A DNA stretch of 64,000 nt from Artemia franciscana (Eukaryota > Arthropoda > Branchiopoda > Anostraca > Artemiidae). The notes under the pieces are model-generated. The model was not told where the DNA came from. It searched no databases and saw only the letters and a list, made by a program, of their open reading frames with translations. Below, one piece after another: positions 33,191 through 44,860 of the stretch. The stretch is taken from contig NC_088867.1 in NCBI RefSeq assembly GCF_032884065.1, forward strand, positions 53,588,968 to 53,652,967, given 5' to 3'. A program made the translations under genes and the position numbers. Every line of letters starts with the position of its first letter. Within the stretch, counting starts at the first letter, position 1.

Positions 33191-33294
33191 GTATCAAATA
33201 ATGTTTTCAGTTTTAGGTAAAGCTTTACTTTTGTCACTAGGTTTCAAAAATACATATTACTGCATATAGTAAGGTGACTGTGCATATAGCAAGA

Positions 33295-33785
33295 TCTGAC
33301 TCTGCTTAATCAGAAACCAAACCTCTTTTTTCAAAGAAGGCTGCTTGCCAAGCTTGATGTCAATGTTTGTCTGCTACTGCTTCACCATTTGGTATTGGTT
33401 CTTGACCTGAAGTCTAAGGGTCAGTTGTATTATATTCATGTCACATACTGAAGTCATAATTATATGCATTTAATGCTTGTAAAGTTCCAGCTGTAAGCAA
33501 AGTTGAAAAAAAATCACTGTCACTAAAAATGCAAGTTAATATATTACAAGTTTAATATCACCCAATAAAAATACATTCACTTTTTGGGTACAACTGTATT
33601 AAAGACAAATTTGATTAATATGCTGATCATCTATATTGCAATTACAACTGACCCTTAGACTTCAGGCCAAGAACCAATACCATATGATGAAGAAGCAGCA
33701 GACAAAAATAGATATTGAGCTTGGCAAGCAGCTTTCTTTAAAAAAGGTTTGGATCCTGATGAAGTACAAAGTCTGATCTACTGAA
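33295..33785. repeat. Inverted duplication of a coding-like segment
   Basis: The left arm (33295-33435) is the inverted copy of the right arm (33640-33780); shared text includes GACTTCAGG and CAGTTGTA. Read in the sense of the right arm, both contain AWQAAFF followed by a diverged downstream segment, which joins the TTF zinc-finger fragment downstream. So part of that ORF has been duplicated in inverse orientation. Confidence 0.6.
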
Positions 33786-35415
33786 AAGGCATTTTAAACC
33801 AAACAAGAACTATCCTTTCCCAGTTCATGTCATAGGCAAAACAAAAAGAAGAAATTTTCAAGTTAGGTGGATGGATAAGTTTGCTTGGCTAGTATTTTAT
33901 AAAATGAAGAATGGTTTTTATTACACTTTGTATTAACCAAGTGACATATAGCAATTGCAAATTCTGTCAGTCTGTCTGTCCTGATTTTGCTACTTTAGAC
34001 ACTTCCAGGTACACTAGGACAATGACATCTGGCAGGCGTGTCAGGGACCAGACCAGATTAGATTAGAAATCGTCATTGTTTCAATTTGACCATCCTGGGG
34101 GGGGGAGTGGGGGGCCTGTTAATTTGGAAAAAAATGAAGTATTTGTAACTTATGAACAATTGATCAGATCTCAATGAAATTTGACTTTTGGAAGGATATT
34201 GTGTCTCAGAGCTGTTATTTTAAATCCCAACAAGATCTGGTGACATTGGGGGAACCTAAAATCTTGGAAAACTCTTAGAGTGGAGGGATCAGGATGAAAC
34301 TTGGTGGGAAAAATAAGCACAAGTCCTAGATACATGATTGACATAACCGGAACCGATTTGCTCTCTTTGGGGTAGTTGGGGGGGGGTATTCTGAAAAATT
34401 AGAAAAAATGAGGTATTTTTAACTTACAAACAGGTGATTGGATCTCAATGAAATTTGATATTTAGAAGGATATTGTGTCTCAGAGCTCTTAATTTAGGCC
34501 CCGACTGGATCTGGTTGACATTGGAGGGGGGAGTTGGAGGGGGAAACAGGAATTCTTGGAAAATGTGAAAATTGGGGTATTTTTATCTTACAAATAGGTG
34601 ATTGAATCTTAATGACATTTGATATTTAGAAGGAATGCATGTCTCAGAGCTCTTATTTCAAATCCCGGCCAGATTTTTTGACATTGGGAAGAGTTAGAAG
34701 GGGAAATCTTGGAAAACACTTGGAGTGGGGGAATTGGGATGAAGCTTGGTAGATAGAATGAGCAAATGTCCTTGATATGTGATTGGCGTAACCATACTGG
34801 ATTTGCTCTCTTTGGGGAAATTGGGTGGAGGGGTTCAGTGATTTGGCGAGTTTGGTGCTTCTGGACATGCTAGGATGATGAAAATTGGTATGCATGTCAG
34901 GGAGCTGCACAAATTGACTTGATAAAGTTGTTTTCCTAGATTCGACCATCTGGGGGGCTAAAGGGAGAGGAAAAATTAGGTATTTATAATATACGAGTGG
35001 GTGATCAGATCTTAATGAATTTTGATATTTAGAAGAACATTGTGACTCAGAGCTCTTATTTTAAATCCTGACCGGCATTAAGCCTTTAATTTTTCTTTTA
35101 AATCAATCTATTGATTCATAGGATTTTGTCAGAGCTCATACCATATGAGCTCTTGGCTCTTAGCTCTTCTTGCCTTGTCACAAGTGGCATATGAGCTCTT
35201 AGCTCTTGTTCTACAGAACATTGTGCTTGTTTGCTTCTGATCAAGGTATAAAGGGCTCTTATCAAAACTTAGGGCAGCTTCTCATGGAGCTTCATGTAAA
35301 TTTAAAAACATCCTGGAAGACTTTTCCAAAAACTCGTACCATAAAGACACTTTGTTTTGGGGGAGTGTTTTCTAGTGAGCAGGCAAAAGTCCTCCGTAGT
35401 GGATGTCTTGAATAA
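33671..35415 (+). pseudogene. hAT/ZMYM-like TTF zinc-finger ORF, split by an R1 insertion
   Basis: Three pieces in order: 33671-33780 (EPIPYDEEAADKN, AWQAAFFKKGLDPDEVQ, with one stop); 33781-33926 (KPNKNYPFPVHVIGKTKRRN, then F-Q-V-R-W-M-D-K-F-A-W-L-V-F, ending at N-G-F-Y-Y); and, after the R1 element, 35206-35415 (CLFASDQGIKGSYQNLGQLL, SWKTFP). The pattern W-M-x-K-F-x-W-L...G-x-Y-C...C-x-L-F is the TTF-type zinc finger found at the N-terminus of hAT transposases and ZMYM-like proteins. It is clearly broken by a stop, a frameshift and the insertion. Confidence 0.6.
33923..35208 (+). repeat. R1 element, copy B (about four units)
   Basis: It begins with TATTAACCAAGTGACATATA and a short TCTG run and ends CATATGAGCTCTTAGCTCTT, the same ends as copy C. 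Anchors CTCAG fall at 34205, 34479, 34643 and 35046 (spacings 274, 164, 403). The spacings 164 and 403 match the last two of copy C (161, 414). It is inserted in the TTF zinc-finger ORF. Confidence 0.85.
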
Positions 35416-35619
35416 TCAGAAAAGAGAACAAAAGAAATAAACAGAAAGCAGCTTGGTCTCATAAAAAAATACTTGGACATAGACCAAATTTTGTTTGGGG
35501 GGAGGGGGGTAGCCCCTTCCGTGGTGGAGGGGGGATGGCCAGCTGACAGTTCAAAAAACCTTATGTTGCAACCAAGTTCTTTCTTACCTTTTAAATTCTT
35601 TATTGGTTAAATCATCAAT

Positions 35620-35885
35620 TAAATAAAGTAAGTAAGTAAGTAAGATGGCACTTGACCCTTAAGGTCCAAACTGGTGGTGCTGATCTCTGTTTCATGGCTG
35701 TTCAGCCAGGAAGTGCAATGGAAAGTTGGGGGCCAACCATCCTGTGCTTTCACACACCCTTCCTGCTTACCTTCCCCAGATTTTTCCAGGTACCCATTTA
35801 GAGCTGGGTCAACTCTAGCTGAGCTTACAGAGTCACACCACTGACCCCCAAACTAAACCTGACCAGTACTGGAAATATTTCCTAG
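35620..35885 (-). repeat. SINE-like sequence with (TTAC)n tail
   Basis: On the reverse strand the sequence ends in TTACTTACTTACTTACTTTA (35625-35645 plus: AAGTAAGTAAGTAAG). It includes GGGTACCTGGAAAAATCTGG and the phrase GGACCTTAAGGGTCAAGTGC. Moderate GC content, absence of ORFs and a tetranucleotide tail suggest a SINE or LINE 3' end. No clear tRNA-type A and B boxes were found, so the class is open. Confidence 0.4.
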
Positions 35886-35989
35886 ATTTCATAATTGATG
35901 CCAGGCCTTCTCAAAAGCTGGAGACGGGAAAAAGCCTTTTTGAAGTCTTGCAAGTCCAATAAAAGTCAGCATTGAGCACAGTTGCCACT

Positions 35990-38520
35990 TGCCCTCAGTA
36001 TTTCAAATTTATAAAGATATTTATAATTCTCTAATTTGGAAGATAAAACTTCCTTATTTTTTTCCAAAAATTTACAAAATGCTGGAAAGATGTTGAGAGA
36101 ACATGGCAAGCGATCATTAATGTCTTTAACCCCTTGTGTCCGCCTTCTTATATTCCTCCAAGTTTGGTGGCCAATGGCTTGGTTGTTCAGGACAAAATTT
36201 AATGTTCAAGAAGCACTTGTTTCTCTAATGTCGAAGAAACAACTGCTCCTTCACTAAGCGTCTCTTCTTTTAAATCTGATTCCGAGTCATATCTTGGCCC
36301 AACTTGCTTGAAGGTGATGGTCTCAGAGACAGTTTCTGTGGTTGAGATAACTAGAATGGTTAATGGTTTAAAAGGTTCAGTCTATACTAGTCCTGATTGT
36401 ATAACTACCAAGGTGGTGAAATTCATTCTTCCTTCAATTATTTCTCCATTGACAAGACCTGTAAGTCTGTTATTTTGGGGAATAGAATTTTTTCCAATTT
36501 ACTTAAGCAACATTAAATGATTGTTTTATACAAAGGTGGACCTTGAAGTTACCCAGGAAAGTATCAGCCAAAATCTTTGCTGTCTGTATTTTGCAAAATC
36601 TTTGAAAAGGCTATGCTTTCCCATCTACTTCCCTTTTTAGATGTTAAGGACTTGTTTCATAAATTTTAGTTTGGCTTCTGAGCTAAGCTCTTAACAGAGC
36701 ATATAACTATTTATTTTTTAAATTTTTACATTTTTACTATTGATTCTTTACTGATTCCTGCTCATTTATTTTTGGATACCCGAATTGCTTCTGATTTTTT
36801 TTGTCCACCAAATTTTGCTTCCCAAACTATCTCATTAGGGTGTAAGAGGGATTACTAGCGCTTGATTCGACGCCTATTTTTCTGGAATGTTTGTCTCCAT
36901 GCATCATCTGTTCTATTCGCCCTCCCTAGTTGAGTTAGGCTTTCCACAAAGGTTCAGTTGGGGGCCTCTATCCTAATAATTATGTAATTGTTATCGATAA
37001 GCATAACCAAAAAAGCCATAGTTTGTTCTCGTGTATACTAGCCCCAAACCATTCCATACCCATAAATGTAGATTTCCATCAGTAGATGAGGACACTCTAG
37101 TTACCGTCAGAAACAACAGTAACCTCTTTACTGCTATAAGAATGGAGCCTGAGGTCCATAAATGATTCTTTTGTTTTACAGAGAAATTCTATGGTGCAAT
37201 GCTACGTGTCTGGCCATAAATTGTGCTAAGTTGTGCTTCATGATTTTCCCGTGATTTTTTAGGCTTGTTCTTAACTAGGGTATCGGAAATTCACCTTTCA
37301 AGGGGATCTCCTAGTAGACTTAAAGACTAGTATCTCCAGTTCTTTTTGATGAGAATCACTCCTTTGTGTATCATATTAGTCTAATTAAAAATAAAGATAT
37401 GGAGGAATCATGGAATTCTTAAAAGGCTCAGTATATTTTCCCTGGGTGTATTAATCTCTTCATTGTTTCATTTCCTTTTTGATACTGCTGTCGAAAGTAG
37501 CCTGTATGACAAAGGAAGGAACATTATTCTTGAACCAAATAGTTCTATTAATCAAGTTCCAAGGAGTTGAAGCTCATTTCCAATGCAAGTGAATGTATTT
37601 TGACTCAGGGTGAAATTTTGATTCTAAAAGTATGTCTATTCCTTAGCTACCTCATTAATAAGTTAGTCGGACAATTTACCAAAGGGAAGGATTTCAGCCT
37701 CTTCCTCTCTTATTCTTAAAATAAACTAGTCTTATCACTATTTTTACGCAGTTAAGAAATTTTTTGGGGGTTGCTTGTGTGTGTGTGGGGAGGTGGAGGT
37801 GTTGAATCCGTTAATCTCTCCTTATCCTAACGGAAATTTTAGTTTCTCTCTTTTCCAAAATCTGTCCCTGAATATGGTCCTAGGAGCTATTCTTGACCAG
37901 AATAACCAGATTTACGGTGATCTTTCTGGAACCCTCAGAACTGTTTCATCTCTTGTCTTTGATCATTCTACGATTTTGTAATTCATCTATATCTACTACC
38001 TTCATAATTCCACTAACATTTGAATGACATTCAGTCCATCATACTTCAATCCTCTGACAGCTTCTGTTTCTGTTTGCAATACTCTTCTGGAATCAGCTAA
38101 AAAAAATTCCAGCTAAAAATATGTGTTTATTGTTGATTATGTCTCAATTTAATTATTATCATTATTTCTTTCTCTAATTATTGGTCTCGTGTGGTTAATG
38201 TCTGTAGGCCAAGTTGAAAAAGCACCTTCGTATTTTTGTTGCATGGAAGACTTGGCTTTGTATTAGGCAAGAAGTTAGTAATCAGTTGTGCCTCATCTTT
38301 CTTTGTTTATTTTAATCGTTATTTTAATGTTTATTAGTAATCGTTGTTTTTCTCTGTGTATTTCTGGCCATAGATGCCGGTATATTATGTTTTACTGTTT
38401 AAATATATTGTTGAAGTGTCCTATAAATCTACCTGTCTGTAAAAAAGTAGTTAATTGTCATAGCAGGGCTGCTATGTTTATTTTTGTAAATGATATTAGC
38501 CTAGTTTTACATCATTGATT
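35990..38520 (+). pseudogene. Decayed jockey/CR1-like LINE
   Basis: Frames broken by many stops retain, in order: ITRMVNGLKGSVYTSPDCIT and VVKFILPSIISPLT (36340-36460); SQPKSLLSVFCKIFEKAM (about 36567-36615, the I-S-x-L-x-x-x-x-K-x-x-E box); GVRGI-T-S-A (about 36840); ELGFPQ, followed by W-G-P-L (about 36932, usual G-V-P-Q-G-S-V-L-G-P-L-L); DEDTLVTVRNNSNLF (about 37090, at the YADD site); and a C-terminal block ending NCHSRAAMFIF near 38450. Domain order and spacing fit one full-length ORF2. The 5' limit is uncertain. Confidence 0.65.
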
Positions 38521-40480
38521 TTGGACACTGCAATGTAATTTTCTGAACATGTGTCAATCAGAAAATGTTTAGAACCCTCTTAGATACTAGTCTATGGTAA
38601 TAGACTACATTTTCGAAGAAGCTGTGACTATTATTGACTCATTGATTGGTATGTTAACTTTCAGCCTCAATGGAATTCCAGCCTAAGTAATTAATTTCAA
38701 CCTTCCTGTTATTGTTTCTCCTATTGCCAATCCAATTATATCCTTATTTCACTTTGATATTTTCCCCTATTTTCTCGGGTTAATCTAAATAGTTTCCCTA
38801 CATAAGGGAAGAATTTAAATAAAGAGGATTAATAATTGTCCAATATCGCTTATGAGTTTTTAGAGTCAATTAGGACTTGTCCCAGTAAAACCTAGGAGAC
38901 TCTTGGTGATAAATAAAGCATGAAGGAGAGATGAGGTGGATATTTTGAGAATAGGCTAAACCAGTTGTTGTTGGCAAGGTTGCAGGTGGTTCTTTGACCC
39001 GTTTTGTGCAGATCTGACTAATATCCACAAGCAGGTGTGCAGGTCCAACTGAGAATAGTCGGTTGTTGACTGGGATTTGTAGGGTACGGGAGAGACTTGC
39101 GTGTTTTAGCAAGTCTGATTAGTGTGGCCCAGTAACTGTGCCCCCGCTATCTATCCAGAGGTCTGGCGCTTCTAGTTCAAACTATCAAACAATTTCTTTT
39201 ACCCTCGCCCCCTCCCGAAGCAAAATTATGTGTACGTGCTTGCTTCAAGAACGGGGAAAGACTATTGAAGTGTCAAAGTTTTTCTTAGGGGGGGGGACAC
39301 CAAAAGAATGAAGAGTAAGTAGTAATATTCGTAGACTTATCTAGCACTCTAAAATAAGGTTTTTTTTTACCCTAAGACCAGTTTACCGTTAGAGAAATAT
39401 ATTGGGTGGAGGAGGATTTAGACTAGCTACCCCACGCCCCGTGCATATCTAAATTTGTACCAACTTTGGTAGTTTGGGGAATATTGTGAATTCAGCTTTA
39501 CTCGTTAGACATCTGTATCCATGGCGTAACAATTCCTAATAGATGGCATATTAGAACATATATTTAAAATGTATTTCCTTTTCAGCATCGTGCAGTAGTC
39601 TTATATTCAAATACGTTTACGCATGGAGAATAAGTTTGAGAAGAATGTAGAGTATCTGGCTCACTTACACCGAGGGTAGGGATGGGGTATGTAGGGTCGC
39701 AAAAAATCCGTCCTGATGATGTCCTCCATCCTGGAAATGTTAAAAAATGTAGATACGTGTTAAAAAAAAGTGTAAATGCTAAATGTGTTTTTTCGTGTTT
39801 GCTACATCCTCCTGCCCCCGAGTTAAAACCATCTAGTCCTTATGCTTAGCTAGGTGTTAGACTCTGTGTGAGACATTATATCTAATCAAAATAAAGATCT
39901 TAGGTAGATATACACAAGAGGGACGTAATTTTCTATGGGACAGAGAGGCAACTGCTCCTCCCAGACCTTGGTTTGCCCCCCTCGGTTAGGCTCCAATTGG
40001 AAAAGAAACCCCATAGATTTAGTTTGTCCCTTCGCCTTAGGTTTCAACGAATGTCTTTTTTAATATTTCTTTGAAAAATACATTTTTTGGTAGTTTCATT
40101 GAAATAATCGAATATTTGCCCCACCCCTAGATTTTGCAAAATGCATTTTGCCGCTTCCCCATAATTTTAGTAGATTGGTGCCACTGGTGGTAAGATATGT
40201 TTAAGCATATTTATTTATGAACTTGTTTAGATGCTTTATATACTCCATTCCAGAAAATGTTTATGAGTCAGAAATTAATGAAGAGAAGGATTAGGGGGCT
40301 GAGACTGTGAAAGCTGGCCAAAACATAGATAAACGCTGATTCTGTTGGAGGGGACTCCCTGGTGTTGGTTTAAACCGCAGACATCGGATTTTGACCCCAA
40401 CTTCACAGGTATATTCAGGTTTTAATTTTTTTTGGGGGGGGGGATAAAAATGCATTAACAATTGGTTTAAATGCTTTTTG
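38521..40480. other. Unassigned sequence
   Basis: No gene or recognised repeat family. Local G/C homopolymer runs occur near 39290 and 40435. An open frame at 38870-39112 (reverse) has no start context or family resemblance and is not called. Confidence 0.4.
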
Positions 40481-40489
40481 TTACATTTT

Positions 40490-41895
40490 TTGTACCTGAA
40501 CAAAAATTTCGAAATTTGCCTAATATTCGAAAAAAGGGGAAATGCCCTCTAAATGGTAAGGAATATAAATAAAAATCATACTGTCAGATTCAGCGTATCA
40601 GAGGACCCTACAGGACCCTGCTTTAGAAGTTTCAAGCTTCTATATACAAGAAATGTGGAATTTGCATTTTGTTTTTTTTTTGGCAGAAGAAAGATCATGG
40701 ATGTGTGTTTAGCCTATTTGTTTTTTTGTTTTGTTTTTTTTTCTTGCCCTTTTTAACTAACCAAACAGATTAGAGGGCAAATAGCCCTCCTTGGAGGGCA
40801 ATTATGAGATAGTCGTTTTGTTTAGCATAGTTGAAAGATCCAAAAACTATACCTCAGGGGTAACATGACCCCCACAGCCACTAGGGAGAGGCCTGTAAGT
40901 TATAAAGTTTGTCCATTGAAACACTTGTAGTATTTGTTATAGGGAAGTATACCGACATTTTTCGGGAGGGGGTGAGATTTTGTGCTTGGGGTGGGTTTCC
41001 TTGGAGAAAATTTCTGTGGGAGGTATAGTTCAGGGGTAAATTTTACAGTAGGGGGATATGACATAATTCCTATACGAAGTTCTTTTTATTTTTCTTACTT
41101 TCTCTTTGCCAACTCAGTTTAACACGTGGAGATTGTTTTGAGAAAATCGTCCGGGGGATATTTTCAGCGTGTTTGGATATCTGGGAAAAAATTCCTTGGA
41201 ATGAGGATTTTCCGGAGTGATCGAGAAAGTGATTAGAAATTCAAGTCCTTTGAAACGAAAGTATGGCAAGAAGAATTTTTCAGGCTGAATCGGCCCCAAG
41301 AAACTTTAAAAGGAGGGGATTTTCAATAAGGTGGAATTATTCGAAGGGAATTTTACTGGAGGAGTGTATTTTACGCGGGAGGGAATTTCCTCGTAGCAGT
41401 TTCCCATGAGGGGAGCGAAATTTTCATGGAAGGTGAGTCGGATTTACCGGCATTATTCGAAAATGATTAGAAATTAAATATTAAAAACAAGTTTTTTCAA
41501 CCGAAAGTAAGGGGTGACATTAAAACTCAAAGAGGGGTAACATTAAAACTCAAAACGGACATAAATTATTCCGTATACGAAAAGGTTGCCCCTCTCCTCG
41601 ATACCCTGCTATTTACCCTAAAGTTTGACTGTTTCTTCCTATTTTTAAGGACGGCTTCTGAAACACAAGTGCCTTTTCAGTAGAATTTCGCTAGCTTTTA
41701 AAAATGCTAACAGTTTTAGCGAGAAAAGTAAGGTGTAGAATTTCATTAGCTTTTAAAAATGCTAAAAGTTTTAGCGTGAAAAGCAAGGTATTGAGGAGGA
41801 GACAACTCCGTACTATTCGGAGTAATTTCTGTTCGTTTTAAGGTTTGATGCTGCTCTTTACTTTCACTGAAAAAAAACTTGTTTTTTTTATTTAA
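40490..41895. repeat. F2 family copies (two adjacent)
   Basis: Bases 40510-41060 match the F2 block also seen at 5260-5905. The gap 41060-41465 is G-rich F2-like sequence. Bases 41480-41890 hold the inverted-repeat core (CGAAAGTAAGGGGTGACATT ... TTTACTTTCACTGAAAAAAA). Within it, 24 bp around ATTTCGCTAGCTTTTAAAAA are repeated at 41685 and 41742. Confidence 0.75.
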
Positions 41896-42188
41896 CAAAA
41901 CATAAGACTAAGCTATCAAATTCTCAATTTTGAAGATAGATGGTAACATATTGTGGACTTTTTGTCAGCTCCAGCTGAAATATATCCCTGAAGGCCTGGG
42001 GCGCCAATTGTAGAGAGGTAGTAGCTCACTTCCCAGGGTCTTGAAAATAACCTTTTTTGGTATTTTTATTGGAGAAAAATGCCCTCCCAATATTTGGAAA
42101 AAAAATTCAGTAAAAATTGAAATAATCCTTCCTCCCCACATTTTGTAAATTGGTGCCCCTGCTAAAGGTATTTCGGATCTATATGTAG

Positions 42189-42446
42189 CTAATGGTATGA
42201 ACTATTCAGCGGTGAAGATAGCCTTCTCTTGACGACGTCCCCACAGGTTTGATACGGCCACCCCGTGAAAAATGCGAATTCGTTTCCAACCACATAAAAC
42301 TGTTCAAAATTTTGTTTACAATTGAATCTGAATCTCGCTACCGTTTGTCCCTTCCCTTTTTCTTTTGTTGTTGCGATTTTCAATTTCTCTTGTCTTCTAA
42401 TCATATTTATATTTGCTTCATTTTCATCAATCAACCCCTTAAACAT
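42189..42446 (-). CDS. Candidate coding exon, unknown family (85 codons)
   Basis: From an ATG at 42446 the reverse strand is open for 85 codons: MFKGLIDENEANINMIRRQE, then a lysine/glutamate-rich stretch, then NCKQNFEQFYVVGNEFAFF and a cysteine near residue 68. It does not coincide with any repeat family seen elsewhere in the window, and its composition is protein-like. It lies in the same frame as, and 39 bp after, the stop of the next segment (42486). It could be a small gene, one exon, or relic transposon coding; I cannot assign it. Confidence 0.3.
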   Translation of the reverse strand: MFKGLIDENEANINMIRRQEKLKIATTKEKGKGQTVARFRFNCKQNFEQFYVVGNEFAFFTGWPYQTCGDVVKRRLSSPLNSSYH

Positions 42447-42485
42447 TTTTAGTGACCTTAAATTAGATTTAGCGCCTTTGTAAAG

Positions 42486-42671
42486 TTACTTTTTTTTTGT
42501 CAGTGGACCTCTAACTTTTGCCTTGGCTTGTCTTTTGTCATAGTAAAAAACATAACGCCGATCATTTCTTTTCTTAACAAAGGCACGGTAAGCGTTGATG
42601 ACCTTATCCAGGTCAAACGCAATCGCAAACATTATAACTATCGTTTTCAATTTTGGCCAGTCATCGTACTT
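42486..42671 (-). CDS. Candidate coding segment upstream of the previous one
   Basis: The reverse strand reads YDDWPKLKTIVIMFAIAFDL, then D-K-V-I-N-A-Y-R-A-F-V-K-K-R-N-D-R-R-Y and ends KVRGPLTKKK, stop at 42486-42488. No start codon is seen before the (TA)n tract at 42674, so if real it is the end of a longer ORF or an exon. The basic C-terminus is protein-like. The family is unknown. Confidence 0.25.
   Translation of the reverse strand, partial: KYDDWPKLKTIVIMFAIAFDLDKVINAYRAFVKKRNDRRYVFYYDKRQAKAKVRGPLTKKK

Positions 42672-42673
<2 letters not shown>

Positions 42674-42749
<76 letters not shown>
42674..42749. repeat. (TA)n microsatellite, 38 units
   Basis: Uninterrupted TA dinucleotide run of about 76 bp. 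The Tyr-Ile open frames across it are artefacts. Confidence 0.97.
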
Positions 42750-42752
<3 letters not shown>

Positions 42753-42825
42753 GCTTTTCCTCTGCTTGGATAAATTTAGCTTTGCGAGTCAGCTTTTTCA
42801 GTCATATGCAAGCTATCATCGTAAA

Positions 42826-42965
42826 AGTTAAAGTTAGGTTAGATTATATTAGTTTTGGGTTAGGTCAGATTAAGTTAAATTTGGTTATATATATCAGAAA
42901 TGGGTTGAAAATATTAGATAGCGCAACCTAACCAAATCCAACCTAACCTGTCATCACCTTACCTT
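42826..42965. repeat. Inverted TTAGG-like stretch
   Basis: GTTAAAGTTAGGTTAGATTA and GGGTTAGGTCAGATTAAG on one side face CCTAACC, AACCTAACCTG on the other. The motifs resemble the arthropod telomere unit TTAGG but are degenerate. More likely it is a MITE of the same style as the centre of M1. Confidence 0.45.
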
Positions 42966-43199
42966 GCAATCAATTTTAATTAATTTTTCCATTTCAAGAT
43001 TTATATCGACTCGAAGAAATTCAAGTTTTCTGCACTTGGCAAATGACTGATGGATTTTGAGTTGCCCAAGTCAAAAGTATTAAGGGCACCGACATTACGA
43101 AGAGGCAGAGAAGAATTAGCGCTGGGAGAAAAGGTAGGCACTAGATCAGTTAAAGATACTTGCAGAGGTTTTAACCCTTTAGGCCAAGTGTCTATATTC

Positions 43200-43560
43200 A
43201 GAATAGTTTAATCTAGGCACTTATGGTCAGGAAAGGGAAGTTTAGTCCCGTGCCGTCCCCCTAAGAAATGCCAAGATTTTCATGGCTTTTTCGATGACCT
43301 CATCTCTCTGCTGTTCTGTGTTTTCTTTTCTTTGTCTTTCCCCCTTTGCGGAATATTTTGCCCCTCCCAAATTCTGACGTACTTGCATTTTTTTGTCCCA
43401 AGGTTTATCCTAAGAGTTTAGTAACAATAAACTGAATGCATATATTTGCTGCGTGTTTGTTGTTTTTTTTCCTTTCTTTTTGTTTACTTATCTTTCTACT
43501 CCATATAACACCCTTGTATGTTCTATTGTGCAATAAAGATATTGATTGATTGATAAAGAA
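43200..43560 (+). mobile_element. Probable LINE 3' end with (ATTG)n tail
   Basis: GCAATAAAGATATTGATTGA followed by TTGATAAAG resembles the poly(A)-signal plus tetranucleotide tail of CR1/L2-type LINEs. No ORF motif was recognised upstream. The extent is approximate. Confidence 0.35.
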
Positions 43561-44702
43561 AACAACAAGAAAATGTACAACAAACTAGAGAACAATTGCA
43601 ATGAAAAGGCAACGTAAAAAATATTGTTGTCTTTGTGTCAGTACAAGAGCTAAGGTACCTCATTTATTTGGCCTTATATTTGTAACAAAAAGACATAAAA
43701 ATTACCCGCTTCTCCTCTCATTACTATAGCTTAATTCGTACTTTGTAGTGAATTAAAATCCATGTCACAAAGAACGTTATTTGAGGAGATAGAGCGTATG
43801 TCTCTCCTGTGAATTTTACGTAATGGCTTGCGGTAACTTAAGTTCACTTTCTGAGACTCAGCCTTCTTCTCTTGTCGGCTGATCGTCTCAAAGACAAAGG
43901 CTCTACCAACGAATTCTCACAGGGACTAGCCATCATCAGTATCTTTTGAGAATCTATGGGTTGACTATGGAATCTGATTAAAAAGACGATGAAAGTGCAC
44001 GCCCCTTTTTTCGGCAAGCTAATTAATCAAATTCAAAGCACCACAGGGAACTACCGATGCTGCCACTTTGACCAAACGGCATTTCCTTTGAGCTGATTTT
44101 TAGTATTTCCCTAGCAGACATGCTGCAAAATTTTTCAGGACTATTGTTTCCTTAACCTTTAAAAGAAAATTCTGCTCCGTTTTAATCGAAAAAAAAAAAA
44201 AAAAATCATTCTTTCTGAAGATATGAGTTTTATTAAACTGAATATCTTCATCCCCGGCACAAAATGAGAGAAATTCAATGGTTCTAAGATATCTGGAGAA
44301 TTAGGTGTCGGCATTTACTTTTATGTTGTTTATTCAGATCCCTTATCGATGCTCTAGCTAGACGTTATGACAAGAACCCCCAATTAAGTCTAAATAGTTT
44401 GGACATAGAAACAAAAAGAGTTTGTAATGGACGAGATATGGTGTTTTTTTTCTAAGGTACTGCATAACCTTAAATAACATTAAAAAAAAAGAAAAAAAAG
44501 TGACTGGTTGTCGTACTATGCTCTGCCTTGGTGTTTAACCCTTAAACCCTTAAGGGTTGCCAACATTTGAGGCAAATGCACCAGTTGTGTGACCGAATGG
44601 TACCCAGTAGATTCTGAACAATTATAACATTCTATTTCATTCTCCATCCCTAAGACGAAAAATACTACTTTTTTCAATAATATATTAATCCTCTCTTAGA
44701 AA
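43561..44702. other. Unassigned sequence
   Basis: No gene seen. Near 43855-43895 a stem can form from TGAGACTCAGCC and GGCTGATCGTCTCA. There are A-rich tracts at 44190 and 44480. Confidence 0.4.
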
Positions 44703-44860
44703 CAGGGTTGCCTGTGCCCAGGGTTGCCACTTGTAGCACCAAAGTACTGTTTTAGCACTATTACAGTCAATTTTATTTACTGTAGCACCGACAATCGCTG
44801 TGTAGTACATAAATTTGGGCAATTATAGCACTTAAGGAACTGACCATGGTGGCATCCCTG
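44703..44860. mobile_element. Small hAT-type MITE (158 bp)
   Basis: The ends are CAGGGTTGCC and, reversed, CAGGGATGCC (9 of 10). Flanking 8-mers CTTAGAAA (44695-44702) and CTCAGAAA (44861-44868) agree at 7 of 8, the TSD length of hAT elements. It is internally AT-rich and has no ORF. Confidence 0.6.

Noticed and set aside
42486-42931. Several overlapping open frames of alternating Tyr-Ile
   Set aside because: They are translations of the (TA)38 microsatellite; only the non-repeat reverse-strand part (42486-42671) is kept as a weak candidate.
42826-42965. Interstitial telomere (TTAGG)n
   Set aside because: The motifs are degenerate and arranged as inverted arms, not a tandem array; the same style of sequence occurs in the centre of MITE M1.
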